64,000 nt of DNA from Natrinema amylolyticus_A (GTDB lineage: Archaea; Halobacteriota; Halobacteria; Halobacteriales; Natrialbaceae), in contig NZ_JBHUDI010000011.1 of assembly GCF_042678045.1 (NCBI RefSeq), positions 645,770-709,769 on the forward strand, written 5' to 3'. Below, piece by piece: positions 52,242 to 60,578 of this stretch (its first letter is position 1; each line of letters opens with the position of its first letter). Below the pieces are notes generated by a model. The model ran no database searches. It worked only from the letters and a program-made list of their open reading frames with translations, and was not told where the DNA came from. Both the position numbers and the translations under genes were made by a program.

Positions 52242-52322
52242 GACGGGCTGTTGTCCCGCTGTCCCGGCGGGCCCGCAGGGCGGTCGCAGCCGGCCGGCAC
52301 CCACTGCCAGGAGTCCGTATGA
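52239..52322 (+). repeat. Palindromic element, TGAKACGG family, copy E
   Basis: 84 bp from TGAGACGGGCTGTTGTCCC to CCAGGAGTCCGTATGA. The inner part has GC-rich inverted segments (CGGCGGGCCCGC, GGGCGGTCGC). Its TGA is the stop codon of the short ORF after the ABC ATPase. Confidence 0.8.
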
Positions 52323-52395
52323 GACGGTTCGATCCGGGCTCGAGCCGCTCCCCGCGCGTGCGTAGCTTTTACTCGCCGGCTTTCGAAGGTGACGT

Positions 52396-52992
52396 ATGGA
52401 CGAGACGGACGCCGGCGATGCCAATTCCGGTACTGGAACGCTCTGTACCGGCGTCGTCACGATCGCCTCGAGTCGCGAACTCGCGACCGACGAAGCCGGC
52501 GAGGTCATCGGCACGGTCCTCGACGAGAACGGCAACGAGATCACGGTCCGAGAACACGTCGGCGCGGACTACGACAGGGTCCAGTCGATCGTCTCGCGAC
52601 TGGTCGAGCGCGATGACGTCGACGTCGTGGTAACCGCTGGCTCGACCGGCGTCGAGCCGTCAGACGTAACCATCGAAGCCGTCGAGCCGATACTGGAGAA
52701 GGAGCTGACGACGTTCAGCGAACTGTTTGCCGTCGTGGCCTACGAGCGGATCGGGACGGCCGTCGTCGCCACGCGTACGCTCGCCGGCATCGCCGAGCGG
52801 ACGCCGGTGTTCTGTCTGCCTGGCGATCCCGATGCGGTTCGCCTCGCACTCGAGGAGATCATCGTGTCGGAGGCCGCCCAACTCGTCGATCGCGCACGGA
52901 GAGACGAATCGGCATCGGACGACGATTCGGATGCCGAAGCCAACGACACGACGGATGCCGACGACTCGATCGACGTTTCCAGCGGGAACTAG
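52396..52992 (+). CDS. moaB: Molybdenum cofactor biosynthesis protein B
   Basis: 198 residues. MPT-adenylyltransferase/MoaB-type fold: CTGVVTIASSRELATDEAGE, the signature VVTAGSTGVEPSDVT, and the late stretch PVFCLPGDPDAVRLA. Takes part in molybdopterin maturation or in the archaeal tungsten/molybdenum cofactor path. The C-terminal 30 residues are an acidic Asp/Ser/Thr tail. It is followed at 36 bases by the folate gene. Confidence 0.92.
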   Translation: MDETDAGDANSGTGTLCTGVVTIASSRELATDEAGEVIGTVLDENGNEITVREHVGADYDRVQSIVSRLVERDDVDVVVTAGSTGVEPSDVTIEAVEPILEKELTTFSELFAVVAYERIGTAVVATRTLAGIAERTPVFCLPGDPDAVRLALEEIIVSEAAQLVDRARRDESASDDDSDAEANDTTDADDSIDVSSGN

Positions 52993-53028
52993 GAAAAAGA
53001 CACGATCGTCCAGGAAGAGAGAGTGCAT

Positions 53029-53742
53029 ATGGCGCTGGACAAACAGGCCCTTCGTGAGCGCGTCTGGGACGACCTCGAGGAGAGCGGCGTCGCCCGGTTT
53101 CCGTTTCCGCCCCACGGCCGGATTCCGAACTTTGCCGGAGCGAGCGACGCCGCCGACCGGTTGGCCGACCAACCCGAGTGGACGGACGCGACGACGATCA
53201 AGGCCAATCCCGACGCGCCACAGTTGCCCGTGCGACGGCGCGCCTTACGCGAGGGGATGACGGTCTACATGGCGGTGCCGCGGCTCCGTGACGAGAAGTG
53301 TTTCCTGAAGCTCGACCCCGACGACCTCGAGGACTACGACGCGGCGACGACCGTCTCGGGCTCGTCGGAACACGGCGAGCAGATCGGCCCGGAGGAGATC
53401 GACCGCATCGACCTGATCGTCTCCGGCAGCGTCGCCGTCACCGAGGCCGGCGGCCGGATCGGGAAAGGAGAGGGGTACAGCGACCTCGAGTACGCCGTCC
53501 TCCGGGAGCTCGGACTGGTCGACGAGGAAACGCCGGTCGCGACGACGGTCCACGAACGGCAAGTCGTCGACGAGCCCGTCGCGCTCGCAGCCCACGACGT
53601 CGCGATGGAGCTCGTCGTCACGCCGGACCGGGTGGTGCGACCCGAGCGCAGCGACCAGCCGACCGGTCTCGACTGGGATCTGATAGACGACCGACGCGAC
53701 GAAATTCCGGTGCTGAGGCGACTCGAGGAAGCGTCCCGATAA
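53029..53742 (+). CDS. 5-formyltetrahydrofolate cyclo-ligase family protein
   Basis: 237 residues from the ATG at 53029 (MALDKQALRERVWDDLEESG). Family landmarks: VARFPFPPHGRIPNF near the N terminus, the ATP-binding region IVSGSVAVTEAGGRIGKGEGYSDLEYA and VATTVHERQVVDE. The enzyme makes 5,10-methenyl-THF from 5-formyl-THF; in haloarchaea, members of the family may act on other folates. Probably co-transcribed with moaB. Confidence 0.9.
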   Translation: MALDKQALRERVWDDLEESGVARFPFPPHGRIPNFAGASDAADRLADQPEWTDATTIKANPDAPQLPVRRRALREGMTVYMAVPRLRDEKCFLKLDPDDLEDYDAATTVSGSSEHGEQIGPEEIDRIDLIVSGSVAVTEAGGRIGKGEGYSDLEYAVLRELGLVDEETPVATTVHERQVVDEPVALAAHDVAMELVVTPDRVVRPERSDQPTGLDWDLIDDRRDEIPVLRRLEEASR

Positions 53743-54250
53743 CCGCTGGTACTCACGTTCTGACGGGTAGTACTACCGGCTGGGCAGCCGCTCGATACCG
53801 ACCAGTCTCTTCTCGGTTACGTCTCGTGTATCAAAATCGCAGGGGGTGACGCGAGCCGGTTAGTGGGGTGGGCCCGCGTCAACAAGAATCGATTGGCAGT
53901 GGTGGGGAAGGGTGCTGTGGTGGGGTTGCTGGAAGTCGCGGGTACAGGTGGTGGGTGCCATCGGTGGGGTCTGCCCGTCGACCTCCACTCACGGCTACTG
54001 GCGGCTCCCACTTGAACGGGGGTGATGGTATACCGGTCTTACGCCGAATTCCGCCGAATTCAATTCGGATTTATCCGACCGATATCGCCCTCGAGAACGT
54101 TTATACTCCGCAAATATCGAATGGAGTCGGAACGGACGGTGGGCGGTCGGCTGGCTGTGTCTCTGTCGGTCGTACAGTTTGCAGAGCGCACGTGATGGCA
54201 CCCGCGCCCCGTCCTGTGGATGTGACGAGACAGCGGGACAGCAGCCCGTC
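53743..54250. other. Long intergenic region with G-rich tracts and a promoter without a clear gene
   Basis: About 508 bases. 53841-53967 carries many GGGG/GGTGGG runs on the + strand. A palindrome CCGAATT-C-AATTCGG (54054-54068) with an extra half site CCGAATT (54044-54050) lies next to TATA-like ATTTATCC (54069) and TTTATACT (54099), but downstream only a 24-codon ORF (54121-54195) is found. Element F overlaps its end. Short frames on the minus strand are not convincing. Confidence 0.45.
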
Positions 54251-54253
54251 TCA
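54170..54253 (-). repeat. Palindromic element, TGAKACGG family, copy F
   Basis: 84 bp on the minus strand from TGAGACGGGCTGCTGTCCC to AAACTGTACGA. The inner stem is weaker. Its TGA (54253-54251) is the stop codon of the small protein gene at 54251-54577. The opposite end lies inside a 24-codon ORF on the + strand. Confidence 0.7.
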
Positions 54254-54577
54254 ATCGACCAGTTCGTCGGCGACGACGCTCGCGTCCATCAGCTGTGGAT
54301 CGACCGCGAGATCGAGCTGTCCCTTGACGAACTCCGGGACCGTGTCGCGCGCGTAGACGACGGTTCGAAGCTCGTCGTTGAGATCGCAGACGATCGGGAT
54401 CGTCGTCGCCTGACCGACGTCAGTCAGGACGTACAGGTCGGCCGCGACGATGCCAGCCTCCTCGAGCTGGGGGCGGGTGATGACGCCGTCGACGCGACTC
54501 ACCTCGACGCCGGCGGCCTCGAGTGCCGCGCCGATCCCGTCGTCGTCGGGACCGGCGACGATCGCAGTCGTGCTCAT
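54251..54577 (-). CDS. Small conserved protein at the end of the pyrG-guaA operon
   Basis: 108 residues, alpha/beta, without cysteines or membrane segments; STTAIVAGPDDDGIGAALEA at the N terminus suggests a small Rossmann-like (TrkA-N-type) fold, followed by VITRPQLEEAGIVAADLYVL. It starts within the guaA stop (ATGA overlap), so translation is coupled. Function unknown. Its conserved place after nucleotide-amidation genes suggests a link to purine/pyrimidine metabolism. The stop codon starts palindromic element F. Confidence 0.75.
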   Translation of the reverse strand: MSTTAIVAGPDDDGIGAALEAAGVEVSRVDGVITRPQLEEAGIVAADLYVLTDVGQATTIPIVCDLNDELRTVVYARDTVPEFVKGQLDLAVDPQLMDASVVADELVD

Positions 54578-55491
54578 TCGTACTCGATGGTCGCGGGCGG
54601 TTTGTGGGTCACGTCGTAGACGACGCGGGCGACGTTGTCGTTCTGGCCGGTGATCCGGGACTGGATCCGCTGGAGGGTGTCCCAGTCGATCTCCTGGGCG
54701 CGGGCGGTCATGCCGTCGCGGGAGTCGACCGAGCGCACGGAGACGACCCAGCCGTGGACGCGGTTGTCGCCTTTGACACCCGTCGCCTTGCCGATAACGG
54801 CCGCGAGCGCCTGCCAGGGCTCGTACTCCTCGAGTTCCTCCTCGACGACGTGGCAGGCGTGGCGGGCGACCTCGAGTTTCTCTTCAGTGACTTCGCCGAT
54901 GACGCGGACGGCGAGGCCGGGGCCGGGGAACGGCATCCGCTCGGCGACGATCTCGTCGAGTCCGAGGTGGCGGGCGACCTCGCGGACCTCGTCCTTGTAG
55001 AGGTCGCGGACGGGTTCGACGATGCCCTCGAAGTCGACGACCTCGGGGAGGCCGCCGACGTTGTGGTGGGACTTGATGCCGCCTTCGCTCTCGATCCGGT
55101 CGGGGTAGATCGTCCCCTGGACGAGGTAGTCGGCGTCGGCGTCTTTGGCCTCGCGTTCGAACTCGCGGATGAACTGCTCGCCGATGATCTCGCGTTTCTC
55201 CTCGGGGTCGGTGACCCCTTCGAGGGCCTCGAGGAAGCGGTCTTTGGCGTCGACGATCCGCAGCGACTCCATGTAGTCGAACGTCTCGCGGATCTGGTCG
55301 GTCTCGCCTTTCCGCATCAGGCCGGTGTCGACGTAGACTGGGGTGAGTTGGTCGCCGATGGACTCGTAGGCCAGCGCGGCGGCGACTGACGAGTCGACAC
55401 CGCCCGAGAGGGCGATGACGGCGTTTGCGTCGCCGATTTCGTCTTCGATCTCTGCAACTGCGTCCGGAACGAACGTGTCGGTGTCTACCAT
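54574..55491 (-). CDS. guaAb: GMP synthase, ATP-pyrophosphatase subunit
   Basis: Makes GMP from XMP using ammonia from a separate glutaminase subunit, the archaeal split form. 305 residues. PP-loop ALSGGVDSSVAAAL, dimerisation/XMP-binding part DEIVAERMPFPGPGLAVR and C terminus ITHKPPATIEYE-type (VARVVYDVTHKPPATIEYE). The start shares a base with the pyrG stop. The amidotransferase subunit (guaAa) is elsewhere. Confidence 0.95.
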   Translation of the reverse strand: MVDTDTFVPDAVAEIEDEIGDANAVIALSGGVDSSVAAALAYESIGDQLTPVYVDTGLMRKGETDQIRETFDYMESLRIVDAKDRFLEALEGVTDPEEKREIIGEQFIREFEREAKDADADYLVQGTIYPDRIESEGGIKSHHNVGGLPEVVDFEGIVEPVRDLYKDEVREVARHLGLDEIVAERMPFPGPGLAVRVIGEVTEEKLEVARHACHVVEEELEEYEPWQALAAVIGKATGVKGDNRVHGWVVSVRSVDSRDGMTARAQEIDWDTLQRIQSRITGQNDNVARVVYDVTHKPPATIEYE

Positions 55492-57173
55492 CAGTGGGTT
55501 ACCTCTGTTTCAGTGTCGGTGTCTGTCTCTGCTTCGTCGGTCTCGTTCTCATCTGCCTGCTCGAGGACGGCCTCGACGAGGCCGACGAACGGTGGACTCG
55601 GCTGCCCGGGGCGGGACGTGTACTCGGGGTGGAACTGCGTGCCCAGGAAGAACGGATGGTCCTCGTGTTCTAAGATCTCCATCCGGTTGCCCGCCGTGCC
55701 CGAGAACGTCAGCGGCTCGTCTTCGAACTGATCGAAGTATTCGGGATTGACCTCGTAGCGGTGGCGGTGGCGCTCGGTACAGGAGGTGTCCTCGTAGAGG
55801 TCGTAGGCAAGCGTTTCGGGTTCGATCACGGTCGTATGCTCGCCCAGGCGCATCGTCCCGCCCATGTCTTCGACCTCGTACTGTTCGGGCAGGATGTCGA
55901 TGACCGGGTGTGGGGTGTCTTCGACCATCTCTGCCGAGTGGGCGTCTTCGAGTCCCAGGACGTGCCGGGCGTACTCGACGACGGCCATCTGGAAGCCAAG
56001 ACAGAGCCCGAGGAACGGCACGTCGTTCTCGCGGGCGTAGCGGACGGCCTCGATTTTCCCCTCGGAGCCACGCATACCGAAGCCACCGGGGACGATGACG
56101 CCGTCGACGTCCTCGAGTTGGCCGTCGTGACCGTCGGCCATCTCGTCGGCCGACACCCAGTGGACGTCCACGTCGGCACCGAGTTCGAAGCCGGCGTGTT
56201 TGAGCGACTCGTGGATCGACATGTACGCGTCCTCTAAGTCGTACTTGCCGACCAGCGCGATGTCGACTTCCTCGTCTTTCTCGGTCGTGACGATCTCACG
56301 CCATCCGTTTGCGCGCTCGCCCTCCGGCAGCGCCTCGTCGGCGAGCCCGAAGTGCTCGAGGACGTACTGATCTAAGCCTTCCTCCTCGACCATCAGCGGG
56401 ACGTGATAGACGTCCTCGACGTCCGGGTTCGAGAACACCGCCTCGGTCGGGATGTCACAGAACAGGGCGATCTTCTCTTTCGTTTTGGGCTCGAGTCGGT
56501 CCTCACAGCGGCCGACGATGATGTCGGGCTGGAGCCCGATCGAGCGAACCTCCTTGACGCTGTGCTGGGTCGGCTTGGTCTTTTGCTCGCCGTTCTTCGA
56601 GTAGGGGACGAGGGTGACGTGTGTAAAGAGAACGTTCTCCTCGGGTTCCTCGTGGGCGAACTGGCGCAGGGCCTCGAGGTACGGCATCCCCTCGATGTCG
56701 CCGACCGTGCCACCGACTTCGATGATACAGACGTCGGTGCCTTCGGCGGCCTCGCGGATGCGCCGTTTGATGTCGTCGGTGATGTGGGGGATAATCTGAA
56801 CCGTCTTCCCGAGATAGTCGCCGGCACGCTCTTTCTCGATGACGTGCTGGTACGTTTTCCCGGTGGTGATGTTGTGGTCCGAGGTCATGTCGATGTCGAG
56901 GAACCGTTCGTAGTTCCCCAGATCGAGGTCGACCTCGCCCCCGTCTTCTAAGACGTAGACTTCCCCGTGCTGATAGGGGTTCATCGTTCCTGCGTCGACG
57001 TTCAGATACGGGTCGATCTTCACTGCGGTGACGTCGAACCCGGCGTTTTTGAGGAGGCGGCCGGTGCTCGCGGCTGTAATCCCCTTTCCGAGTCCCGACA
57101 TGACGCCGCCGGTGACGAAGATGAACTTGTTCCCCAGCGAGGGGTCATAATGAGTGTCCGATTCCGTCGGCAT
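55491..57173 (-). CDS. pyrG: CTP synthase
   Basis: Amidates UTP to CTP. 560 residues from the ATG at 57173 (MPTESDTHYDPSLGNKFIFV). Amidoligase domain: VTGGVMSGLGKGITAASTGR, KIDPYLNVDAGTMNPYQHGE, EVGGTVGDIEGMPYLEA. Glutaminase domain: nucleophile in LGLCLGFQMAVVEYA and His/Glu in GTQFHPEYTSRP. Acidic C-terminal tail. First gene of the operon pyrG-guaAb-small protein. Confidence 0.97.
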   Translation of the reverse strand: MPTESDTHYDPSLGNKFIFVTGGVMSGLGKGITAASTGRLLKNAGFDVTAVKIDPYLNVDAGTMNPYQHGEVYVLEDGGEVDLDLGNYERFLDIDMTSDHNITTGKTYQHVIEKERAGDYLGKTVQIIPHITDDIKRRIREAAEGTDVCIIEVGGTVGDIEGMPYLEALRQFAHEEPEENVLFTHVTLVPYSKNGEQKTKPTQHSVKEVRSIGLQPDIIVGRCEDRLEPKTKEKIALFCDIPTEAVFSNPDVEDVYHVPLMVEEEGLDQYVLEHFGLADEALPEGERANGWREIVTTEKDEEVDIALVGKYDLEDAYMSIHESLKHAGFELGADVDVHWVSADEMADGHDGQLEDVDGVIVPGGFGMRGSEGKIEAVRYARENDVPFLGLCLGFQMAVVEYARHVLGLEDAHSAEMVEDTPHPVIDILPEQYEVEDMGGTMRLGEHTTVIEPETLAYDLYEDTSCTERHRHRYEVNPEYFDQFEDEPLTFSGTAGNRMEILEHEDHPFFLGTQFHPEYTSRPGQPSPPFVGLVEAVLEQADENETDEAETDTDTETEVTH

Positions 57174-57347
57174 ACCGAGTGTCCGCGCGACCGCTTGAAA
57201 ACGATTTCGGGAGCGTACTGCCACCGACAGAGGTTGTCATCCCACATCGCGTGGTCATCGCTCGACAACCCGTTTCGTGGATCCATAGTCAGCCAACCGG
57301 CTCGGCACTCGGAAGCGGCTGCTGCACGCTCGAGTCTCGTCGGCCGG

Positions 57348-57698
57348 CTACTGTGGGTTCTCGTCCTGCACTTCGACGATCTCGGCCTGCTCGATGGACT
57401 CGATACCGCCGTCCGTTCGAACCTGAATCGTTTGGCCTGGGAGGGCCGACTCCTCCTCGATCGACTCCGATGGAACGGAGATGGCAGTGACCCCGTCGAT
57501 CGTGATGGACCGGCGCTGAATCGGATCGCCCTCGTACTCGACCGTGTCCCACGTTTCGACGTCGACGTCGTCCATGTCCGCACCGAAGTACTCCTCCGCG
57601 TCCGGGTTCACCGTGTCTTCGGTCTGGGACTCGCCGGTCGTCCGATTATCGTCGAACTGTACCTCTTCGTGTTTGTACTGGCGAAGCTGTGCGAGCAT
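57348..57698 (-). CDS. Small haloarchaeal protein of unknown function
   Basis: 116 residues, strongly acidic, beta-strand-rich second half (IQRRSITIDGVTAISVPSES, QTIQVRTDGGIESIEQAEIV). No signal, membrane segment or cysteine. It lies between pyrG and a cyclophilin-like gene, in its own leftward unit. Function not recognised. Confidence 0.65.
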   Translation of the reverse strand: MLAQLRQYKHEEVQFDDNRTTGESQTEDTVNPDAEEYFGADMDDVDVETWDTVEYEGDPIQRRSITIDGVTAISVPSESIEEESALPGQTIQVRTDGGIESIEQAEIVEVQDENPQ

Positions 57699-57815
57699 AC
57701 TCGCGCTAGATCGACCACCGCGGTTAACGCTTCTCGGGGCACGTGCCGGGTGGGAGCGTCATCGCACTGCGTTCTCGAGAGACGAGTAGAAGTACGTCCC
57801 CTCCGTTGGTCCGCT

Positions 57816-58193
57816 ATGACCGATCTGCGAGTTACCGTCGACGGCCGTGAACTCGAGGCTGTCTGGACCGACGACGCACCCGAAACGAAGGCTGCACTGG
57901 CAGACGCACTCCCCGTCGCAGGCGATGCAACCCGCTGGGGCGACGAACTCTACTTCGACGTGCCGATCGACGTCCCGTCCGAGAACGCCCACGAGGTCGT
58001 TCCCGAGGGCGCGATCGCGTACTGGCCGACCGGGAACGTACTGTGTCTGTTCTGGGGACCGACGCCAGCCAGCAAGGACGACGAGCCACGAGCGACCTCG
58101 CCCGTGAACGTCGTCGCGCGCGTGACCGATCCCGACTCGCTCGCGGAGCTGGACGGTGGGACACGGGTTCGTCTCGAGCAGACTCCCGACTAA
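57816..58193 (+). CDS. Cyclophilin-like fold protein (TM1367/DUF369-type)
   Basis: 125 residues. The sequence DLRVTVDGRELEAVWTDDAP, GDELYFDVPIDVPSENAHEV and GAIAYWPTGNVLCLFWGPTP matches the small cyclophilin-like proteins of bacteria and archaea (PF04126). They share the fold but not the prolyl-isomerase residues; activity is unknown. Convergent with IF-2. Confidence 0.82.
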   Translation: MTDLRVTVDGRELEAVWTDDAPETKAALADALPVAGDATRWGDELYFDVPIDVPSENAHEVVPEGAIAYWPTGNVLCLFWGPTPASKDDEPRATSPVNVVARVTDPDSLAELDGGTRVRLEQTPD

Positions 58194-58266
58194 GCACGTC
58201 ATGTGAACGCGTCTCGAAGTCAATCGACGCGAGTCCGAGCGAAAAACCGAGCGCGGCGGCCGGCGA

Positions 58267-60066
58267 CTACTTACCCCAGAAGGGGTCCCGACTGCGCTGC
58301 TTGTCGAGGTACATGTTCAGCGCCTCGAGTTCGTCGCCGGGAATCTCGCTTGCGAGTTCCTGTTCCAGAATCTTCGCGTGTTTCTCGGGGATCTCGACCC
58401 AGAGTTCGTCGTCTTCCTCGATCTGGCGGCCGACGGTCGGGCCGTCGATGGCGACCGAGACGCGGTTGCCCGCGCGGGCCTCGTCGACGTCCTCACCTTG
58501 CTCTTGGATCCCCTTGACCTGGCCGACGCGGTTTGGCTCGTTGCCCTCGAACTTGACGACGTTCGCGTTGTTCTGGACCGTCCCCGAGTTTACCTCGACG
58601 CCGACGACCGCGGGGTCGTTCTGACGGAAGGTGTGGTCGGGCAGAATCCGGAACCGTGCGGGTCGCGTGATGTTCTCGAGGATCGTGTCCTGCTGGGCCT
58701 GCTCGATCCCTTCGACGTACTCCTCGTACTCCTCGATGAGCTGATAGATGACTTCGTCGGTGAAGATCGTCACGTCCTCGATCTCTGCGCGCTGCTCGGC
58801 GTCGTCGAGGACGTCGACGTTGAATCCGAGAATGGCCTTTTGCTTGCCGTCCTCGGCTGTTGAGGCGACCGAGACGTCTCGCGGGGCAACGTCGCCGACC
58901 TCCGCGCGGACGATCGGCACCTCCGCCTCATCGAGCGCGTCGGCCATCGCCTCGAGGCTGCCGAGCGTGTCGGCTTTGACGACGACACCCTCTTCGGCGG
59001 TGTCGACGGCGATATCCGCGAGTTCGGCCTGCACTTCATCGATGACCTCGTCGATGTCGCGGTCGCGGACGACGCGGACCGGTGCGCCAGCCATCGCGTC
59101 CGCGAGGTCGGGGGCGGCGATCTTGATCCCGGAGGCGGCCGAAACTTCGTCGACTTTCTCGAAGCGGCTCTCGGTCCGGATCTCGGCAAGGGGCCGGGGC
59201 TGGAGCAAGGCGCGTACGTCGGTGACGATCGGCTCGTTCATCCCACCGACGACGAGCTGATCGTCCGACCGGATCGTGCCGTCATAGAGGACCGTGTCGA
59301 TCGTCGTTCCGAAGCCTTTCTCCTCTTTGACCTCGAGGACGGTGCCGACACCCGGGCCGGCGACGTCGATCTCCATCTCCTCTTTCATGTAGCGCTGGGA
59401 CAGTCCCATCATCACGGTCAGGAGGTCGGGGACCCCCTCGCCGGTCATCGCCGAGACGGGGACGACGCCGACGTTGCGCTGGAAGTTCTGGACGCGCCAG
59501 TAGAGATCGGCGGAGAAGCCCTCGTCCGAGAGGTTGCCGATGATCTCGTAGAGACTCTCGTCTAAGCGTTCGCGCACGCGATCGGACTGGCTCTCGTAGG
59601 TGTCGTTGATCGGCGCGTCCTCGTGGACGTTCCAGCCGGGAACGGTGTCGATCTTGTTCGCCGCGACGATAAACGGCGTCTGGGATCGTTTGAGGATGTC
59701 CAGAGCCTCGAGCGTCTGGGGCTGGAAGCCGTCGTTGACGTCGACGACGAGGATTGCGATGTCGGCCAGCGCGCCCCCACGAGAGCGAAGCGTGGTAAAG
59801 GAGTGGTGACCCGGCGTGTCGATAAAGAGGAGGCCAGGGAGGTCGAAATCGTCCGGGTCGACGAGATCGCCCGCGATCGTCGAGATGATATCCAGCGGGA
59901 CGGCGGTCGCGCCGATGTGCTGGGTGATCGCGCCTGCTTCGCCCTCGATGACCGCGGAGCCGCGGATCTTATCGAGGAGACTTGTCTTGCCGTGATCGAC
60001 GTGTCCGAGGACGGCGACGATCGGCGTTCTGAGGGATGTGGGGTCGCGTGTATCCGTGTCCGACAT
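58267..60066 (-). CDS. infB: Translation initiation factor IF-2 (aIF5B)
   Basis: GTPase promoting ribosomal subunit joining. 599 residues. GTPase motifs VLGHVDHGKTSLLDKI (G1), FIDTPGHHSFT (G3) and AANKIDTVPGW (G4); later domains TGEGVPDLLTVMMGL, the beta-barrel GVGTVLEVKEEKGFGTTIDT, and ENITRPARFRILPDHTFRQN at the C terminus. The archaeal short form without the bacterial N-terminal extension. Confidence 0.97.
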   Translation of the reverse strand: MSDTDTRDPTSLRTPIVAVLGHVDHGKTSLLDKIRGSAVIEGEAGAITQHIGATAVPLDIISTIAGDLVDPDDFDLPGLLFIDTPGHHSFTTLRSRGGALADIAILVVDVNDGFQPQTLEALDILKRSQTPFIVAANKIDTVPGWNVHEDAPINDTYESQSDRVRERLDESLYEIIGNLSDEGFSADLYWRVQNFQRNVGVVPVSAMTGEGVPDLLTVMMGLSQRYMKEEMEIDVAGPGVGTVLEVKEEKGFGTTIDTVLYDGTIRSDDQLVVGGMNEPIVTDVRALLQPRPLAEIRTESRFEKVDEVSAASGIKIAAPDLADAMAGAPVRVVRDRDIDEVIDEVQAELADIAVDTAEEGVVVKADTLGSLEAMADALDEAEVPIVRAEVGDVAPRDVSVASTAEDGKQKAILGFNVDVLDDAEQRAEIEDVTIFTDEVIYQLIEEYEEYVEGIEQAQQDTILENITRPARFRILPDHTFRQNDPAVVGVEVNSGTVQNNANVVKFEGNEPNRVGQVKGIQEQGEDVDEARAGNRVSVAIDGPTVGRQIEEDDELWVEIPEKHAKILEQELASEIPGDELEALNMYLDKQRSRDPFWGK

Positions 60067-60297
60067 GATGAACCACCCGAGAAGGTCTTACCTAAATCGT
60101 CCGTATCGCCGTAGTTAAACCCATCGTCATCGCCGTTCCGGCGGTCGTGGCTGTCGGTGCTGCCAGTCGGGCGGTCGTCGGCTGGACGCACCGATTCGGT
60201 CGCCCACCACTCGAGTCGGTCACGTACGGGAGCAATGTCTGTTCGCTGGCTGACGGCGACACCCCGGGAGACGGTCCGTTTCACGCCGTCTCCATGG

Positions 60298-60306
60298 TTT
60301 TAATAC
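60298..60306 (+). promoter_or_regulatory. TATA box of the PRC-barrel/nob1 operon
   Basis: TTTTAATAC centred about 27 bases before the ATG at 60329; leaderless promoter. Confidence 0.55.
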
Positions 60307-60328
60307 CGATTAGTAAGTACGGGTATGC

Positions 60329-60574
60329 ATGAGCGATATACTCGCTGAAAACCTCTCGGGGAAGTCCGTCATGGGTACTGACGGCACCGAGCTCGGACTG
60401 CTCTACAATATCACGATGGATCTCAAATCGGGATCGCTGCACGACCTCGTCATCGAACCCGACGAAGAGATCTCTCGGCGCGCCGTCGACTTCGGCAGCG
60501 ACGACGCCGGCCGCTTTCTCGTCCCCGTCAACCGCGTCCAGGCGGTGAAAGACTACATTGTCGTCCAGCGCTAA
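60329..60574 (+). CDS. PRC-barrel domain protein
   Basis: 81 residues, a single PRC-barrel: DILAENLSGKSVMGTDGTEL, GLLYNITMDLKSGSLHDLVI and FLVPVNRVQAVKDYIVVQR. Archaeal single-domain PRC-barrel proteins are widespread; known links are to ribosome maturation (RimM uses the same fold) and, recently, to cell division (CdpB-type proteins). It precedes nob1 by four bases in the same operon, so a link to 16S rRNA processing or ribosomes is plausible. Confidence 0.85.
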   Translation: MSDILAENLSGKSVMGTDGTELGLLYNITMDLKSGSLHDLVIEPDEEISRRAVDFGSDDAGRFLVPVNRVQAVKDYIVVQR

Positions 60575-60578
60575 CGGT

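Noticed and set aside
53817..54011. 64-codon minus-strand frame in the long intergenic region
   Set aside because: Pro/Thr/Arg-rich by-product of C-tracts; no start context.
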